NCBI RefSeq assembly: GCF_011745365.1 | Contig: NW_024468913.1 | Span: 310,001-374,000 of the forward strand | Source of the DNA: Cryphonectria parasitica EP155 | Lineage: Eukaryota; Ascomycota; Sordariomycetes; Diaporthales; Cryphonectriaceae | Direction of reading: 5' to 3' | DNA length: 64,000 nucleotides | Shown: piece after piece, positions 10,896 to 21,436 of the stretch | How positions within the stretch are numbered: position 1 is the stretch's first letter | How the letters are laid out: every line of letters begins with the position of its first letter | Made by a program: the position numbers and the translations under genes | The notes under the pieces: model-generated | Databases searched by the model: none | The model's input: the letters and a program-made list of their open reading frames with translations, nothing else | Told to the model about the DNA's origin: nothing

Positions 10896-12350
10896 CTAGT
10901 GGTCTTCGTCTTGGTCTTCATTCTCATCCTCGTCTAGCCGTGTAGTGAGCAGGTTGAACTTCTTTCCCTTGCAGGCCTCCACGATCTGCTGGGGGAGGCC
11001 CTTGGGACCCTCGGCCAGGATCAGCGTCTTCAGGTTTCGCGCCATGAACTCGATGTTCTCCAGGGCGCCGGCGAACAGCTCCGTGACCACCTCGTCGTTG
11101 CCAATCTCACCAAAGAACTCGAGCGTCTCCAGCTCGGGTGGGAAGCCGACCGAGTGCAGGCGCGGCTTCTTGGAGGTCTTGCCGAACAGCTGCGTGTCAA
11201 AGTTGAGGCGCAGCGTCTTGACCGCGACAAAGTCCCGCATGCGCAGCACCTTGCGGCCGCCCAGGGTGGGGTGGTCGATGACGATGGTCTCGAGGGCCTC
11301 GGCGCAGGGCTTGAGGGCCATGACGAACTCGTTAATCTCGTCGCTGCTCTCCTCCAGCTCGGGGGTTGGTTGCGCCGTGTGGGACATGTGAAACTCGCGC
11401 AGGCCCTCGGGGAACTCCATGATGTCTGCGAGGGCATCGTCGTTGATGTCACACTCGATGAGGTGTAGAGCCTTGAGGGCGGTGCTGTGGGGCCGCTCGA
11501 GGCTGTCGAAGCCGCGCTCGTCGAGCTTGGCGCGGCGGATGGTGAGGGTCTCGAGGGTGGGGTGGGTAAAGATGTGGATGTTCTCCTGCAGGTCCCAGTA
11601 CTCGTCGTTGGGGCACTGGTAGAAGAGGGAGCAGGTCTTGAGGCAGGCGAGGTCAAAGGGCCCGTTGAAGAGGGTGCCGATGCCGTGTAGCAGCTTGACG
11701 GGCACGGCGATGTCGAGGGTCTCGAGGTTGGACATGGTCGAGAGGGTGCGCGACAGGCCGTCGATGCGGTCCGGCGAGTAGTGCGAGCGGTCCAGCGGCG
11801 CGTCCAGGATCAGGTGGGACAGCTCGGAGCTCGGATACTCCAGCTTGACATCGGCGATCATGGACCCACGGCGGGGCCGGCGGTCAAGGGTCTCGCTGAA
11901 GATCAGGTGCTGCTCGGGCGAGTCAAAGAGGAGGGACTTGTAGAGCGATGTGTCGGCAAGGTGGTGGTACCTCTTGTTGGCGAGCGACATGTTGCAGAGG
12001 TCGTGGCGCGACTCGCGCGCGAGCGTGTCGAAGATCATGAGCAGCAGCTTGTCTGGCAGCCTGGCGAGTCGGTCCCCCATCTGGCACCCGTCGTGGTGGT
12101 CGGCAGTGGCAGTGGCAGTGGCAGTGGGGGAGGAGGTGGTGGTCTCATGGCGGCAGCTGTCGGGCTGGGCGCACCTGGCGCAGCCGTTTTCAGTGGGTTC
12201 AGCAGCGTCGCGCGACATTCCTGACGAGGATCGGTGACAGTCGCAGTTGGGCGCATGAAGATCTGGTAATCCTCCAAGGGAAAATGCCCTCGAGATGGGC
12301 GTCAAAAGCGTGGCGACGACGCTGTGTGCTGAAGAAAAGAAGGCTCTCAT
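10896..12350 (-). CDS. F-box protein with leucine-rich-type C-terminal region
   Basis: F-box proteins recruit substrates to SCF ubiquitin ligases through Skp1. This is a single exon of 484 residues. After a low-complexity leader of about 90 residues (TATATATADHHDG) comes the F-box at about residues 93-140: DRLARLPDKLLLMIFDTLA, then LCNMSLANKRYHHLADTSLY. The remainder shows irregular repeating L-x-x-L-x-I units (LETLDIAVPVKLL, LETLTIRRAKLD, LKALHLIECDIND, LETIVIDHPTL, LETLEFFGEIG, LKTLILAEGP) and looks like a horseshoe of degenerate LRRs, as in many fungal F-box proteins. The tail is very acidic (DEDENEDQDEDH). The substrate cannot be inferred. Confidence 0.88.
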   Translation of the reverse strand: MRAFFSSAHSVVATLLTPISRAFSLGGLPDLHAPNCDCHRSSSGMSRDAAEPTENGCARCAQPDSCRHETTTSSPTATATATADHHDGCQMGDRLARLPDKLLLMIFDTLARESRHDLCNMSLANKRYHHLADTSLYKSLLFDSPEQHLIFSETLDRRPRRGSMIADVKLEYPSSELSHLILDAPLDRSHYSPDRIDGLSRTLSTMSNLETLDIAVPVKLLHGIGTLFNGPFDLACLKTCSLFYQCPNDEYWDLQENIHIFTHPTLETLTIRRAKLDERGFDSLERPHSTALKALHLIECDINDDALADIMEFPEGLREFHMSHTAQPTPELEESSDEINEFVMALKPCAEALETIVIDHPTLGGRKVLRMRDFVAVKTLRLNFDTQLFGKTSKKPRLHSVGFPPELETLEFFGEIGNDEVVTELFAGALENIEFMARNLKTLILAEGPKGLPQQIVEACKGKKFNLLTTRLDEDENEDQDEDH

Positions 12351-13643
12351 GACGAGAGGAAGAAAAGGAAAGAAGAAGAAAAAGAAGAAGAGAAGGAGGA
12401 GGAGTGAAAGGACTAAGTTTAAAGAGAGAGTGGAGTGACAGTGACGAAAGAGCCACCGGACTGGACTGGATCGAGTGACAAGGCGGCACGCGTGCTGACT
12501 TGGAACTGAGACCAGGATGAGTTTGGCGCCTCAGCTTTCAATGGATTTGATCGGCTCTCTCTTCTTTCTCTCTCTTTTTCCTTTCAAAGCTTGTCGAGTT
12601 CAGTCCAGCCCAAATCAGACAACTCATCGATCCCTCGAGACTGAGCTGAGCCGCTCCCAGCGCGTCAGGTACCTTAAGCAGCGGGTAGCGTGGGTCGATG
12701 GAATTTTAGACCTGACCTCCTAAGTACTGACAATGATGAATTGGGTATTTCAGTAGAAGAGGATCATCTAATTGATGAAGATGAAATGAGAGAGCCAGAT
12801 CAAATAACAGCATACTTGCAAGAGATAGAAAAGAAAAGGATATTGCTGAAATGAATTGTTGTAATTGTTTGCAATGCACAAGCCTCCCAGGTTGGGGCTG
12901 CGTTCTAGGGGCTCGAGAATGTATGCTGAGTTCCTACAGCAGTCGAACCAGCACGTTCTAGGCCAGAACTGAGCGCAGACCTAAGAAGGCCCTAGTGCAC
13001 CCCGGATGACCCCCAAATTCTCCACAGGGAAGTTCCCTGCCCCAACGCCCGCGCCCCAAGCTTGTGTCAGACTGGGGAAGCAGAGGGTTGTTTGTTTAGG
13101 TTTGGAGAAACCAGGATTGACCGGGCAGGGCTGAGGAACCAAATAGTTATGCAAGGTCCCCAACGGATCAGATGCATATGAATTGATTAATGCAGTGGAT
13201 CATGACTAGGAGAGGTCAAAATAGTAGCACCGAGTATTGAAAGACCCTGGGAGAAGAAGTGTGGGACGGAGAACGAAAGAGTGAGAGAGGCAAGAGAGGA
13301 CGACTGGCGAGAGTCAACGAGAAGAGCCTGATTAATGTACCAAGTATCTTTTGAAACTGTTTAGTGTCGTGACCAAACAGTAACAGGTTACAATCCACCA
13401 GTGCAGATCATCTCACACCAAGGCATACACAATACTGAGATTCCTCCCACGATTTTCCAACTTTTTTCTTTTCTTTCTGTCTCAGATCCTGTCTCTGAGG
13501 GGAGTCAGACGCGCTGTTTTTGCCAGAGTGGAGCCATGCTGGGCGCCTGCAGCAGGGACCATGAGGCCCTCGTCTAACTGCCGCTCCCTGCAGACCTCAC
13601 TTTCCATTCACATCCACATTCCCGACGAGTTCCATTGCCAACA
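12351..13643. other. Intergenic, about 1.3 kb
   Basis: It holds the F-box promoter region (purine-rich leader) and the approach to the ankyrin gene. It includes an AT-rich 58-codon open stretch at 12678-12854, described under findings. No complete gene was seen. Confidence 0.5.
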
Positions 13644-14902
13644 ATGACTACTGCAAGCAACCAAGTTAGCGCAGTGAGCGATCAAGATACTACGAGTCCA
13701 AAGCATGACACATGTACGTCACGAAATTATGCAGCAGAAGAGAAACGAGAGCCCCGCCTGACCTACGCTGACATAGTTACACGAGCAATAATGAACAGCA
13801 GCTCTGGGTGACAGACCACACACAGTCCACATAGCTCCATCACCGCCCGATGCAAGATGGGACCCATCGTGTCTTCCAACCGACGAGGCCGATGACGAGC
13901 CTCGCTGGACAGAGCTGCAGGTGGCATCGCGCAACGGCGACCTCGGCCGGGTGGAGGAGATCCTTGCACAGTACGATGACCCTTCTAGTAGGGCAAGGGT
14001 GGTGAATGCGCCTCCCTCAGGCTGGTACGGTCAGACTGCTCTGCAGGCCGCCTGTCTACACGAGCACCAAGAGGTGGTGCGGGTTCTGCTTGCCGCTGGC
14101 GCTGATATCTCAGCGCCTGGCGGGAACAATATATACCGCAATGCTTTCGAACTGGCTTGTGGAACGGGTACGTCGCAGTCGATCCAATACTGCTCAATTG
14201 AGAGAGTGTACTAAATCCCCTTCGAAAATCACAGGTAACCTGGGCCTCGTTCGCACACTCCTTGACGCTGGGGCTACCAAGTGTGTGAACCCTGTGAGAG
14301 TGACCAGGTATCAGGGCCGCACACCTGTCCAAGCTGCCGCGGAGGGTGGGCACTCGGACGTCGTCGAAGTCCTCTTGGAGCTAGGGGCAAATATCAACTC
14401 TCCAGCCTCTCCAAGCAGCGGGGTTACGGCGTTGCAAACGGCTTGTTACCGAGGACATACAGACTTGGTCAAGATGTTAATCGCGAGAGGTGCCGATGTC
14501 AACGGTCAACCAGGCAAGCATAGCGGCTATACAGCCTTACAGGGAGCTTGCTTGGTAGGGGAGACCGACATCGTCGAGCTCCTCCTCCAGAACGGAGCAG
14601 ACATCAATGCTCCAGGTTCTAATACGCACGGAGGAACTGCGCTTCATGCTGCCGCCGCAGGTGGCCACTTGGACCTGGTGAACAGACTGCTGGATGCCGG
14701 TGCAGACCCCAATGCCCTGGCTGGATCTCGCGGTCAGACAGCTGTACAGACCGCGTTCGTCATTGGGAGGACGGATATTGTTGATGCCCTGGCGGCAGCC
14801 GGTGCCACGGGATCATTCACTGGGGGCAGAATATTGTTTGGCAATACTAGAATCAGGAGTTGGTCGACAAGCGAGATGCACATTGTGCAGGAACGTAATT
14901 AG
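13644..14902 (+). CDS. Ankyrin-repeat protein
   Basis: Ankyrin repeats are protein-binding scaffolds. Three exons (13644-13713, 13826-14167, 14235-14902) join in frame to give 359 residues; introns are 112 and 67 bases. The start is the ATG of MTTASNQVS, with phase match TT|C at the first junction. About seven repeats run from residue ~45 to ~330. Clear ones are GQTALQAACLHEHQEVVRVL, RTPVQAAAEGGHSDVVEVLL, VTALQTACYRGHTDLVKMLI, YTALQGACLVGETDIVELLL, GTALHAAAAGGHLDLVNRLL and QTAVQTAFVIGRTDIVDALA. The linkers (INAPGSNTHGG type) match the ankyrin arrays found at the C-termini of fungal NLR or HET proteins, but no HET, NACHT or PNP domain is joined here. Function unknown. Confidence 0.85.
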
Positions 14903-15752
14903 AAAGGCTTTGCTTTGATTGATAGTTCAGACATATCAATCATGCCGTCCACGATCGGTCGCTGGCTTGCAGCCCAAATCACTGGCATATTTCCGTCACT
15001 TAAGAAACATGATTCTAAGCCCGAAAGGCCCCTTCTCTCATCTCTCTTGGCTGCGATCCCTCGGGGTTAATCCAATACTGCAGAAGCGCTTCCTCTGCCA
15101 CAAATGTGGATACACTCGACAGGAGCTGACCAAGTTGACGACTTGTCCGCCGCGAAACTGTCCAAGTCCCAATTGTCGTCCAGCTCGTCCACCCTTGAAG
15201 GTGCTCTTAATGCATGTAGAAATTTGCACTTTGCTATTTTTCCAGCTTTGCTTCGCTGCACTAAGAAGAATACTTTGTGGAGGGCGAGTGTGTTCTGGAA
15301 AACGTTTTTCTCACAGCGCTTCCTGGGGTTGCATGCAGTTGGCGGAATGGTGTCCACAGCAATTATGAAATATCTTATGTAAGCAACAAGAACGCAAGTG
15401 AAGGTACTATTGCTTTACTAGTGGAACATATTGGCTATGTATTCATTGAGAACTGAAGAGAAATGCAAAACAAAAAGAAAGACGTTGAAGTAAAAGTAGC
15501 GAGGAAGAAAAACAAGAAAGCAAAAAAATCACAACAAAGGAAACGAACTCCAGTAAGCATACAAATACAAACTCAACTTTCTAAAATAATACCCTTTCCG
15601 CGATGTTCTCATCCTGCATAATTATTCAGTCCGTTCGTCCTCATTCCATCTTGATACAAAACGTCTGCAAGATAAAATGTTGCAAGGTGACAACGGATCC
15701 TCCGACAAGTCCCTTGACCTTTGCCACTGCCCACTTCTTCGCATGATTCCCT
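14903..15752. other. Intergenic, about 0.85 kb, no gene seen
   Basis: It lies between convergent genes. An A-rich stretch at 15450-15560 is the only notable feature. Confidence 0.5.
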
Positions 15753-16151
15753 TCAAGCACGGAACGTGCCCTCTTTGACCTTCCGCGGCTCCTGCCCAGA
15801 ACCAGCTGGGTACCTCCAATAAAGCGACAGGGCCGCGAGTACTGATTTCGCGTTTCCTTTAGAAATATAACCGGCCGCCTCGAGATCCGATATCACCACA
15901 TAGTTCCAGTATCGGCAGCCTTCCCACTCCGGAGTGAACTGGTACTTCTGTCGGCCGTTGTGCATCACGAGGTTGACAATCTTCTGCACGGTCAAGCCGA
16001 GGCTGGCGGGCATCGTAATCTTCTTGACGTGGTTTTGTGTATAGGAGTATCGCTTGGACGAGATCTTGACCTTGCCTCTTAAGCCATCGCTGCCATAACC
16101 CGGAGCCATGTCGAAATTGGCCAAGCCTTCCCGCGAGGCGCTGAATACCAC
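15753..16151 (-). pseudogene. 5'-truncated fragment resembling the fungal DUF7770 family
   Basis: An open exon of 132 codons ends at a TGA (15755-15753). It begins after an apparent acceptor (CTAG ending at 16152) with no ATG. Residues such as GLTVQKIVNLVMHNGRQKYQF, WEGCRYWNYVVISDLEAAGYI and LSLYWRYPAG resemble the C-terminal half of small fungal DUF7770-type proteins of unknown function; this assignment is from memory of the family pattern. The roughly 320 bases between this exon and the divergent gene at 16474 hold no convincing first exon, so the N-terminal half seems lost. It could still be a gene with an unrecognised tiny first exon. Confidence 0.5.
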
Positions 16152-16473
16152 CTAGAGCCAACCAACAAGTCCTACTACGAAGCTAACAGGTGTGCTATGG
16201 TAGTGGTCATCAGCATGCCACTGCGAGACAAGACGCCTGCTGTAGGTAACTCAGCGTTGACGCTGGCCAGGGCCTTGCATCCTCACCCCACAATTTCGAC
16301 AGCACCTCATTCTTGTTGTTGCTGCGTGTATCACTTCCTACCGTTAACACTTTGCGCGCAAGCACTTATTAGGCATTTGTTAATCGTACCTAAAAGCACA
16401 ACCTAGTCACTCCTTTCATTACCTTCCCTGTTCCGACATTCATTGTCAACTGAGACACGTCAACCTAAGCAGC

Positions 16474-17397
16474 ATGATCTACGACGATGTTGAAAGCACG
16501 GCAGAAATTGACTATGATTACGTCGCAAGGTGCAGCGACACCGAGCTATCTGAATATATCGGAGAGCTGCGAAAGACGTCAGAAAAGAACCCACATGTTA
16601 TCAGAGTTTCGGAACATTACGTGTCGAAAAGCTACCGCGCTGATGAACTCGAGGACGTGAAACCTGCTATAGAGCGTGCAATCTCCCTTGGTGTTCGAGC
16701 ACCGCCCATCAGGCGCATCGTGAAGAGGGCAGACGTTCTCGAATGCGTACAAGACCGCATCGACGGCCCTAACCTGATGAACTCGTGGTCATCTATCGGC
16801 TTGTTTACTACCATTCGCCTAGCCTTCCAGCTACGCGGGATGGTGCAGAAGATGAGGACGGCAAAGTCACCTACAGCAGGTTCCTTGGGAACCGGGATAT
16901 GCCATTCCTTCTGGATAGAGGATCGACACAGGCTGCCAGTCAGTCCCAGCGCTCGGGTCATTGCGTGTGTCGTCAACTTCTGGTACAATCACAAAACATT
17001 CAAACAGGAGTCGAGAAAGACGCCTCAAGAACACTTCGAATCTGTCGACAAGCCCGTAGCCGTTGAGCCACTCGTCTTTACTCATCATGACCTCGCGCCT
17101 CGCAACCTCATGGTCGACTCGTCGAAAAACCTTTGGCTGGTGGACTGGGACTACGCCGGCTGGTATCCGCCTTACTTTGAGTACGCTGGCATGCACAACT
17201 TCGGGCCACCGACCACTTGGAGCCGACTGGATTGATATCGATGGAATATTTTCGCCTGGATAGCGACCGGATCATGTTGGAAGGAGCGCAGGATTTTGGC
17301 TGAGGCGCAGAGAAAGTCTATCCGGTTTCCTGCCGCTCGCCGATTCAACATCAAAGCTGGGGCAACACCATCTGCCAAATCACCTGACGACGATTGA
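16474..17397 (+). pseudogene. Aminoglycoside-phosphotransferase-fold kinase, interrupted by in-frame TGA
   Basis: APH-fold proteins phosphorylate small molecules; in fungi they form a large, mostly uncharacterised family. The first 253 codons (16474-17235) contain the catalytic loop THHDLAPRNLMVDSS (HxDxxxxN) and the metal-binding WLVDWDYAGWYPPYFEYAGM. A TGA at 17233-17235 stops the frame. The same frame then continues for 53 codons to a TGA at 17395-17397. Those codons read WNIFAWIATGSCWKERRILA, then FPAARRFNIKAG, which is just the C-terminal helix expected for this family. A single CGA-to-TGA change would explain it. No intron removes the TGA without deleting the conserved EYAGM region. The gene is either a very recent pseudogene or makes a shortened kinase. 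Confidence 0.75.
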
Positions 17398-17612
17398 GTG
17401 CGACGAGAAGAGCAATCTATCAAATAATATAGAATCGATGAATATTGCAGTAGAATGTTGTGCCGTGAAATGTTATTTGCCCCTACCAGACATCTAAGCT
17501 CATAGCAGCATTGTCATCAACACACCTCTTCGTTTCGCCGAAATCATGCCCCATGTCTATAGGCATGTTAGGGTGTCATTTGCAAGCTATAGTTGCTTGC
17601 TCTAGTCTATGT

Positions 17613-20238
17613 CTATTTACCAGCCGTGTCCATGTTTTCGCCATTCGACGTCTCTATTGTAACGTTTGCGTCATTCGTCTTCTTTTTGCGACTCAAGATC
17701 CCTTTGTGGGTCTCTGCCCATCGTTTGCCCTCTTCCTGGAGCTTCGCATCGTCTTCCCTCTTTAGGCTGTGACCCCTGACGAAGAAGAGTGTTGCAAAGA
17801 AGGAGATACAGCAGCACGGGATCATGAAGTAGTAGATGTTTCTTATGCCATGGGCTTTTGTGCCTTGTGGTTAGCACCTTTCAAGCCCAAAACTTGTGAT
17901 TCGCACTGAGGATTGGGGCAGCGGATACACCAACTTACTATATGCCATGGTGGCTGCTGCTGACTGTGCCACAGACAAACCCAAAGTGCCGGCAGCAATT
18001 TTGGTAGGATCCGATATGATCTCGTCGATTGTCTCGGATGACAAAACGGAGGCAAGGTCGGTTCTGTAGATACCGGGTTAGTTACTTCTTGAAAGGGTTC
18101 GATCCTCAGTATTCTAAAAAGAAAATAGAGATATCACTCACTTTGCCGTATTATTCAAGATAGCAGCACAAGCAGCCAACGCAACAGTCCCACCCAGCAG
18201 CCGCAAGAAATTCCGCGTACCTGTGGCCACCGCCATATCTGGCCTGGCCACGCTCGCCTGTATGGCTACCAAACTGGTCTGGAACGTCTGCCCGGCCCCG
18301 ATGCCGCTTAGGATCTGGTACCCGACGAGGCGGGCATCGGAGATGGAAGGCGAGATGGTGGACAGCAGGCCACAGGCCACGGTCCAGATGGCGAAGCCGA
18401 ACCAGAGGTTGAGCTGGTAATTGCCCGTTTTGGAGACGAGGAAGCCGGCCGTGAAGGATGTCACGGTCTGGACAAGGATGAGGGGGAGGAGCATTATGCC
18501 TGAGCGGATGGGTGTTGCGCCGCGGACGACTTGGTAGAATTGAGGGAGCTGAGACGGGAGGATGCTGGTCAGAACTTGCAAAGGATGTTGGAATGGGCTG
18601 GGAGAGCTGATTGTGTACTTACATAGTATAAATTGCAGTAGAACATGAAGCCTGTGAAGAATGCGCCGGTATAGGCACCGGCAACAGTGGGGATCTTGAA
18701 AATGTGCACTGTGGTGAAATGCTCAGTCAGCTTTCCTGGCTCCATCCCTTCGGGCTGAGGTGCTGAGCTCCTAGGAGGTATCAACGTACTGGGAATGAGC
18801 GGCAGTGCGGCCACTTTGAACTCAATGACGATGAAGGCAACGAACAAAGCAACGCCGAGGACAAGGGGCACAATGAATCCGGCCGAGTTCCAGGCATACT
18901 GAGTTCCACCCCTGTACTCTTGTCAGCATTGTACAATGAGAGGGAGAAACACAGGGGGAGAAGACTAAATTCAATCTTGAGCGGCACCTACCAGGACAGT
19001 GGAAGAAGTATCAAGATCGCGGAAGCCAACATCGTGACACAGCCCAAGTAGTCAATCTTCTTCAATTTCCCCTTGACGTCCCCCTTGGGCCGCTTGAGAG
19101 GCAGAACAAAGGCAACCACGAGGATAGCAGTGCTCGTAAGAGGGATGTTGATATACTAGAAAGTGAACAGGATCAGCCATCAGCCTCACACGATCGTTTC
19201 TCCGTTGTTTCAAAGGGAGTTTGGAAGAGTTTCAGTAATATGTTGACTTACGAAACACCAACGCCAAGAGACTGCTTCCGAAAAGACACCACCGATCAGG
19301 GGACCAAGTGAGTTCGATATCGCCACCACGACACCAAGTATGCCCTGATATGTGCCACGTTGCTCTAATGACACCACGTCTGAGGTCACAATCATGACAG
19401 AAGTCAAGATACCGCCTCCACCAATGCCCGAAATAGCTCCTACACGACACGAGTTAACAAGGGGCGCACAAACAGAACGAAACTCACAGAAGACGAGACC
19501 CAGACCTACGGAAGACGATGAGCATAATCATGCTCTGCGAAACCGCGCACAAGATCGACCCAACAAGGAAGAAGCCCATGCTGCCCAGAAGGATCACCTT
19601 ACGGCCGAAAATGTCCGAAAGTCGACCATAGAGTGGCTGGCAGGCCGTCGAGGTGAGAAGGTATGCCGTGCCGACCCATGATGATATAGAGGCATCATTG
19701 AAGACTCGCCCAAGTGTGGGTAGTGCCGTTGATACGCTACAGTCGAATCAGGTCAGGAGCCTGGCGTCAGGGTGTGAACTTTGGAAGCAGACCGACTCAC
19801 ATGGTTTGGTCAAGCAGGGAGCCTGTAAATCACAAACGAGTTTCACATCAGTCCTCTGCCATACATGCCCAGGGCTCGACATGAAGAGAAGAAAAGAATA
19901 ATCATAAAATAAGTATGGATAAAAGATCGAGATACAGGTTACTCACAAAACAAGGCACAACTCAAGCCAACGAAGACGACGATAAGTTGTTTGAAGGGAA
20001 GAAGATTTGTCTGGTCTTGAAGCTTGTGCTTCTCCTTTTCGGGAGCCGCCTCTGCATCAGGACCACCAACTCCCCTGGCATTCTCAGCCTCTTCTATGCT
20101 GGACGGCACATCCTGGCCAGAGTCGAGCTCAGCTGATATCTTGTGCGGGTGACCGTGCAGGATTCCGTCATCGGCTGCAGCAACCGGGGCTGTATGAGCT
20201 GAGGCTGACTTCTCTGAGATTGGCGCGGTCTTTTCCAT
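17613..20238 (-). CDS. MFS efflux transporter, DHA2 (14-TMS drug:H+ antiporter) family
   Basis: A plasma-membrane multidrug or toxin exporter. Ten exons keep frame throughout: 20238-19947, 19822-19801, 19736-19510, 19439-19252, 19155-18992, 18911-18790, 18708-18623, 18548-18142, 18063-17939, 17863-17613. They give 627 residues. The hydrophilic N-terminus is followed by QTIVSTALPTLG, the MFS loop GRLSDIFGRKVILLGS, RAISGIGGGGILTSVMI, motif C-like NSLGPLIGGVF, and WRWCFYINIPL. The C-terminal half includes LPQFYQVVRGATPIRSGI and a Lys-rich cytosolic tail. Exon 2 has only 22 bases. It shares a 1.2 kb promoter region with the divergent sugar-porter-type gene. Substrate unknown; exporters of this group often sit in metabolite clusters. 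Confidence 0.9.
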
Positions 20239-21436
20239 ACTTTCTGCCCACTCTCTTTTCCTTAGAACTGATGCTCTTGGAAAGAGAATGGAAATCAGAG
20301 ACCCAAGTTGAGCATGTCGGGATAGTTATGGAGCTCTGAATGGAAGGGTCCTGGCCAAGGAAACCCTCTGCTTTTCCACTCCTTTCGATCTCGGATGGCT
20401 ATAGCCGTCCACTAGTTACGTGTACGACATTTTCCAGCAAATCATCTCCATAATTACTGTCGTATATTGACAAGTAGTATGTGGCCGCCATGTCGCCCCC
20501 CGGCGGAACTTGTCGCTTACAACGGAGATGGTCGCCTGTGCGGTATATCCTCGGGTCTTCCCTTGACTGACTTTGACTATTACGCATTGCGGAGGTCATA
20601 CTGGCCGGAGTGGGGTCTTGATTTTCTTAGGCGAGAAGTCCGGGGGAGCATCAAGTTTGTTCGTACTTGTTTCTACACAATCCACAACGGCCACCACGCC
20701 TCGTCTAAACCTCGTCCCCGCAACGGCTCTTCAGGGATTCCCCGCAGATCTGGGGGTTCAGTCCATAATGAGGGGATAGATCTAGCGTCCAAAGTGTGCT
20801 GCTAGTGATGGGATCGAATGTTGTTTCGGTGTTTGAAAGATTCAGCTGGAGAGTATTGAGTGTTGAGGGCCAAGAAAGCGCACTACCTTGCCGGAGAGAA
20901 TCATATCATTGGAACACATATAACTAGCTTCACGTTGCCGCATGAATCCTCCTAGCACTTGTCATCATTTTTATATATGTTTTATTCCCTTGGAAAGTGA
21001 TGTATCAGTTACTTTGTCATCAAATTTTCATACCAACTGATCTGATATAGGTATTTGGTCCGAGGAGGTCTTTCCTTTATCTTTGCAGCCCCCTTTTTCG
21101 CTTATTGATCACTGCAGTTACACCGGGGGAAGGGAATGGTCGCTGTCCTGTGGGTCGTCACAAGGGACTATCGACCAACGGCATTGACCCAACGAGCCAA
21201 CATCCTGCACCTGCAGCTGCACAGGACAGGAAAATCAAAGATTTTTCCAATCGACCGTACGGCTGTTGTTTCTGTCTTTTCTCTTTCGGTCGTTTGAAGG
21301 GTAGAAATCACGAGCTTTGTGTGTTCCAGCACATCAATCAGAGATCGCAGAAAAACGCCGCCCTTTGGCTTTGGAGGCGAACTCGAGGCTCGTCCACAAC
21401 GACACTGCATCGACCAGTATACACGCAGCGGACACC
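20239..21436. promoter_or_regulatory. Shared intergenic region between two divergent MFS genes
   Basis: About 1.2 kb separates the two start codons. No third gene is supported; short open frames here resemble no family. By position it must hold both promoters, but no specific site could be assigned. Confidence 0.5.

Noticed and set aside
17180..17265. Intron that would remove the TGA in the APH-fold gene (GTACGC donor near 17182)
   Set aside because: It would delete the conserved EYAGM region and does not give a sensible downstream frame.
19440..19512. Apparent frameshift in the DHA2 pump after the LIVF sequence
   Set aside because: A GTAGGT donor (intron 19509-19440, 70 bases) joins to RAISGIGGGGI and restores the family pattern; no frameshift is needed.
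20467..20805. 112-codon plus-strand open frame in the divergent MFS intergenic region
   Set aside because: No recognisable family, no repeat of motif, lies in promoter sequence; likely chance.
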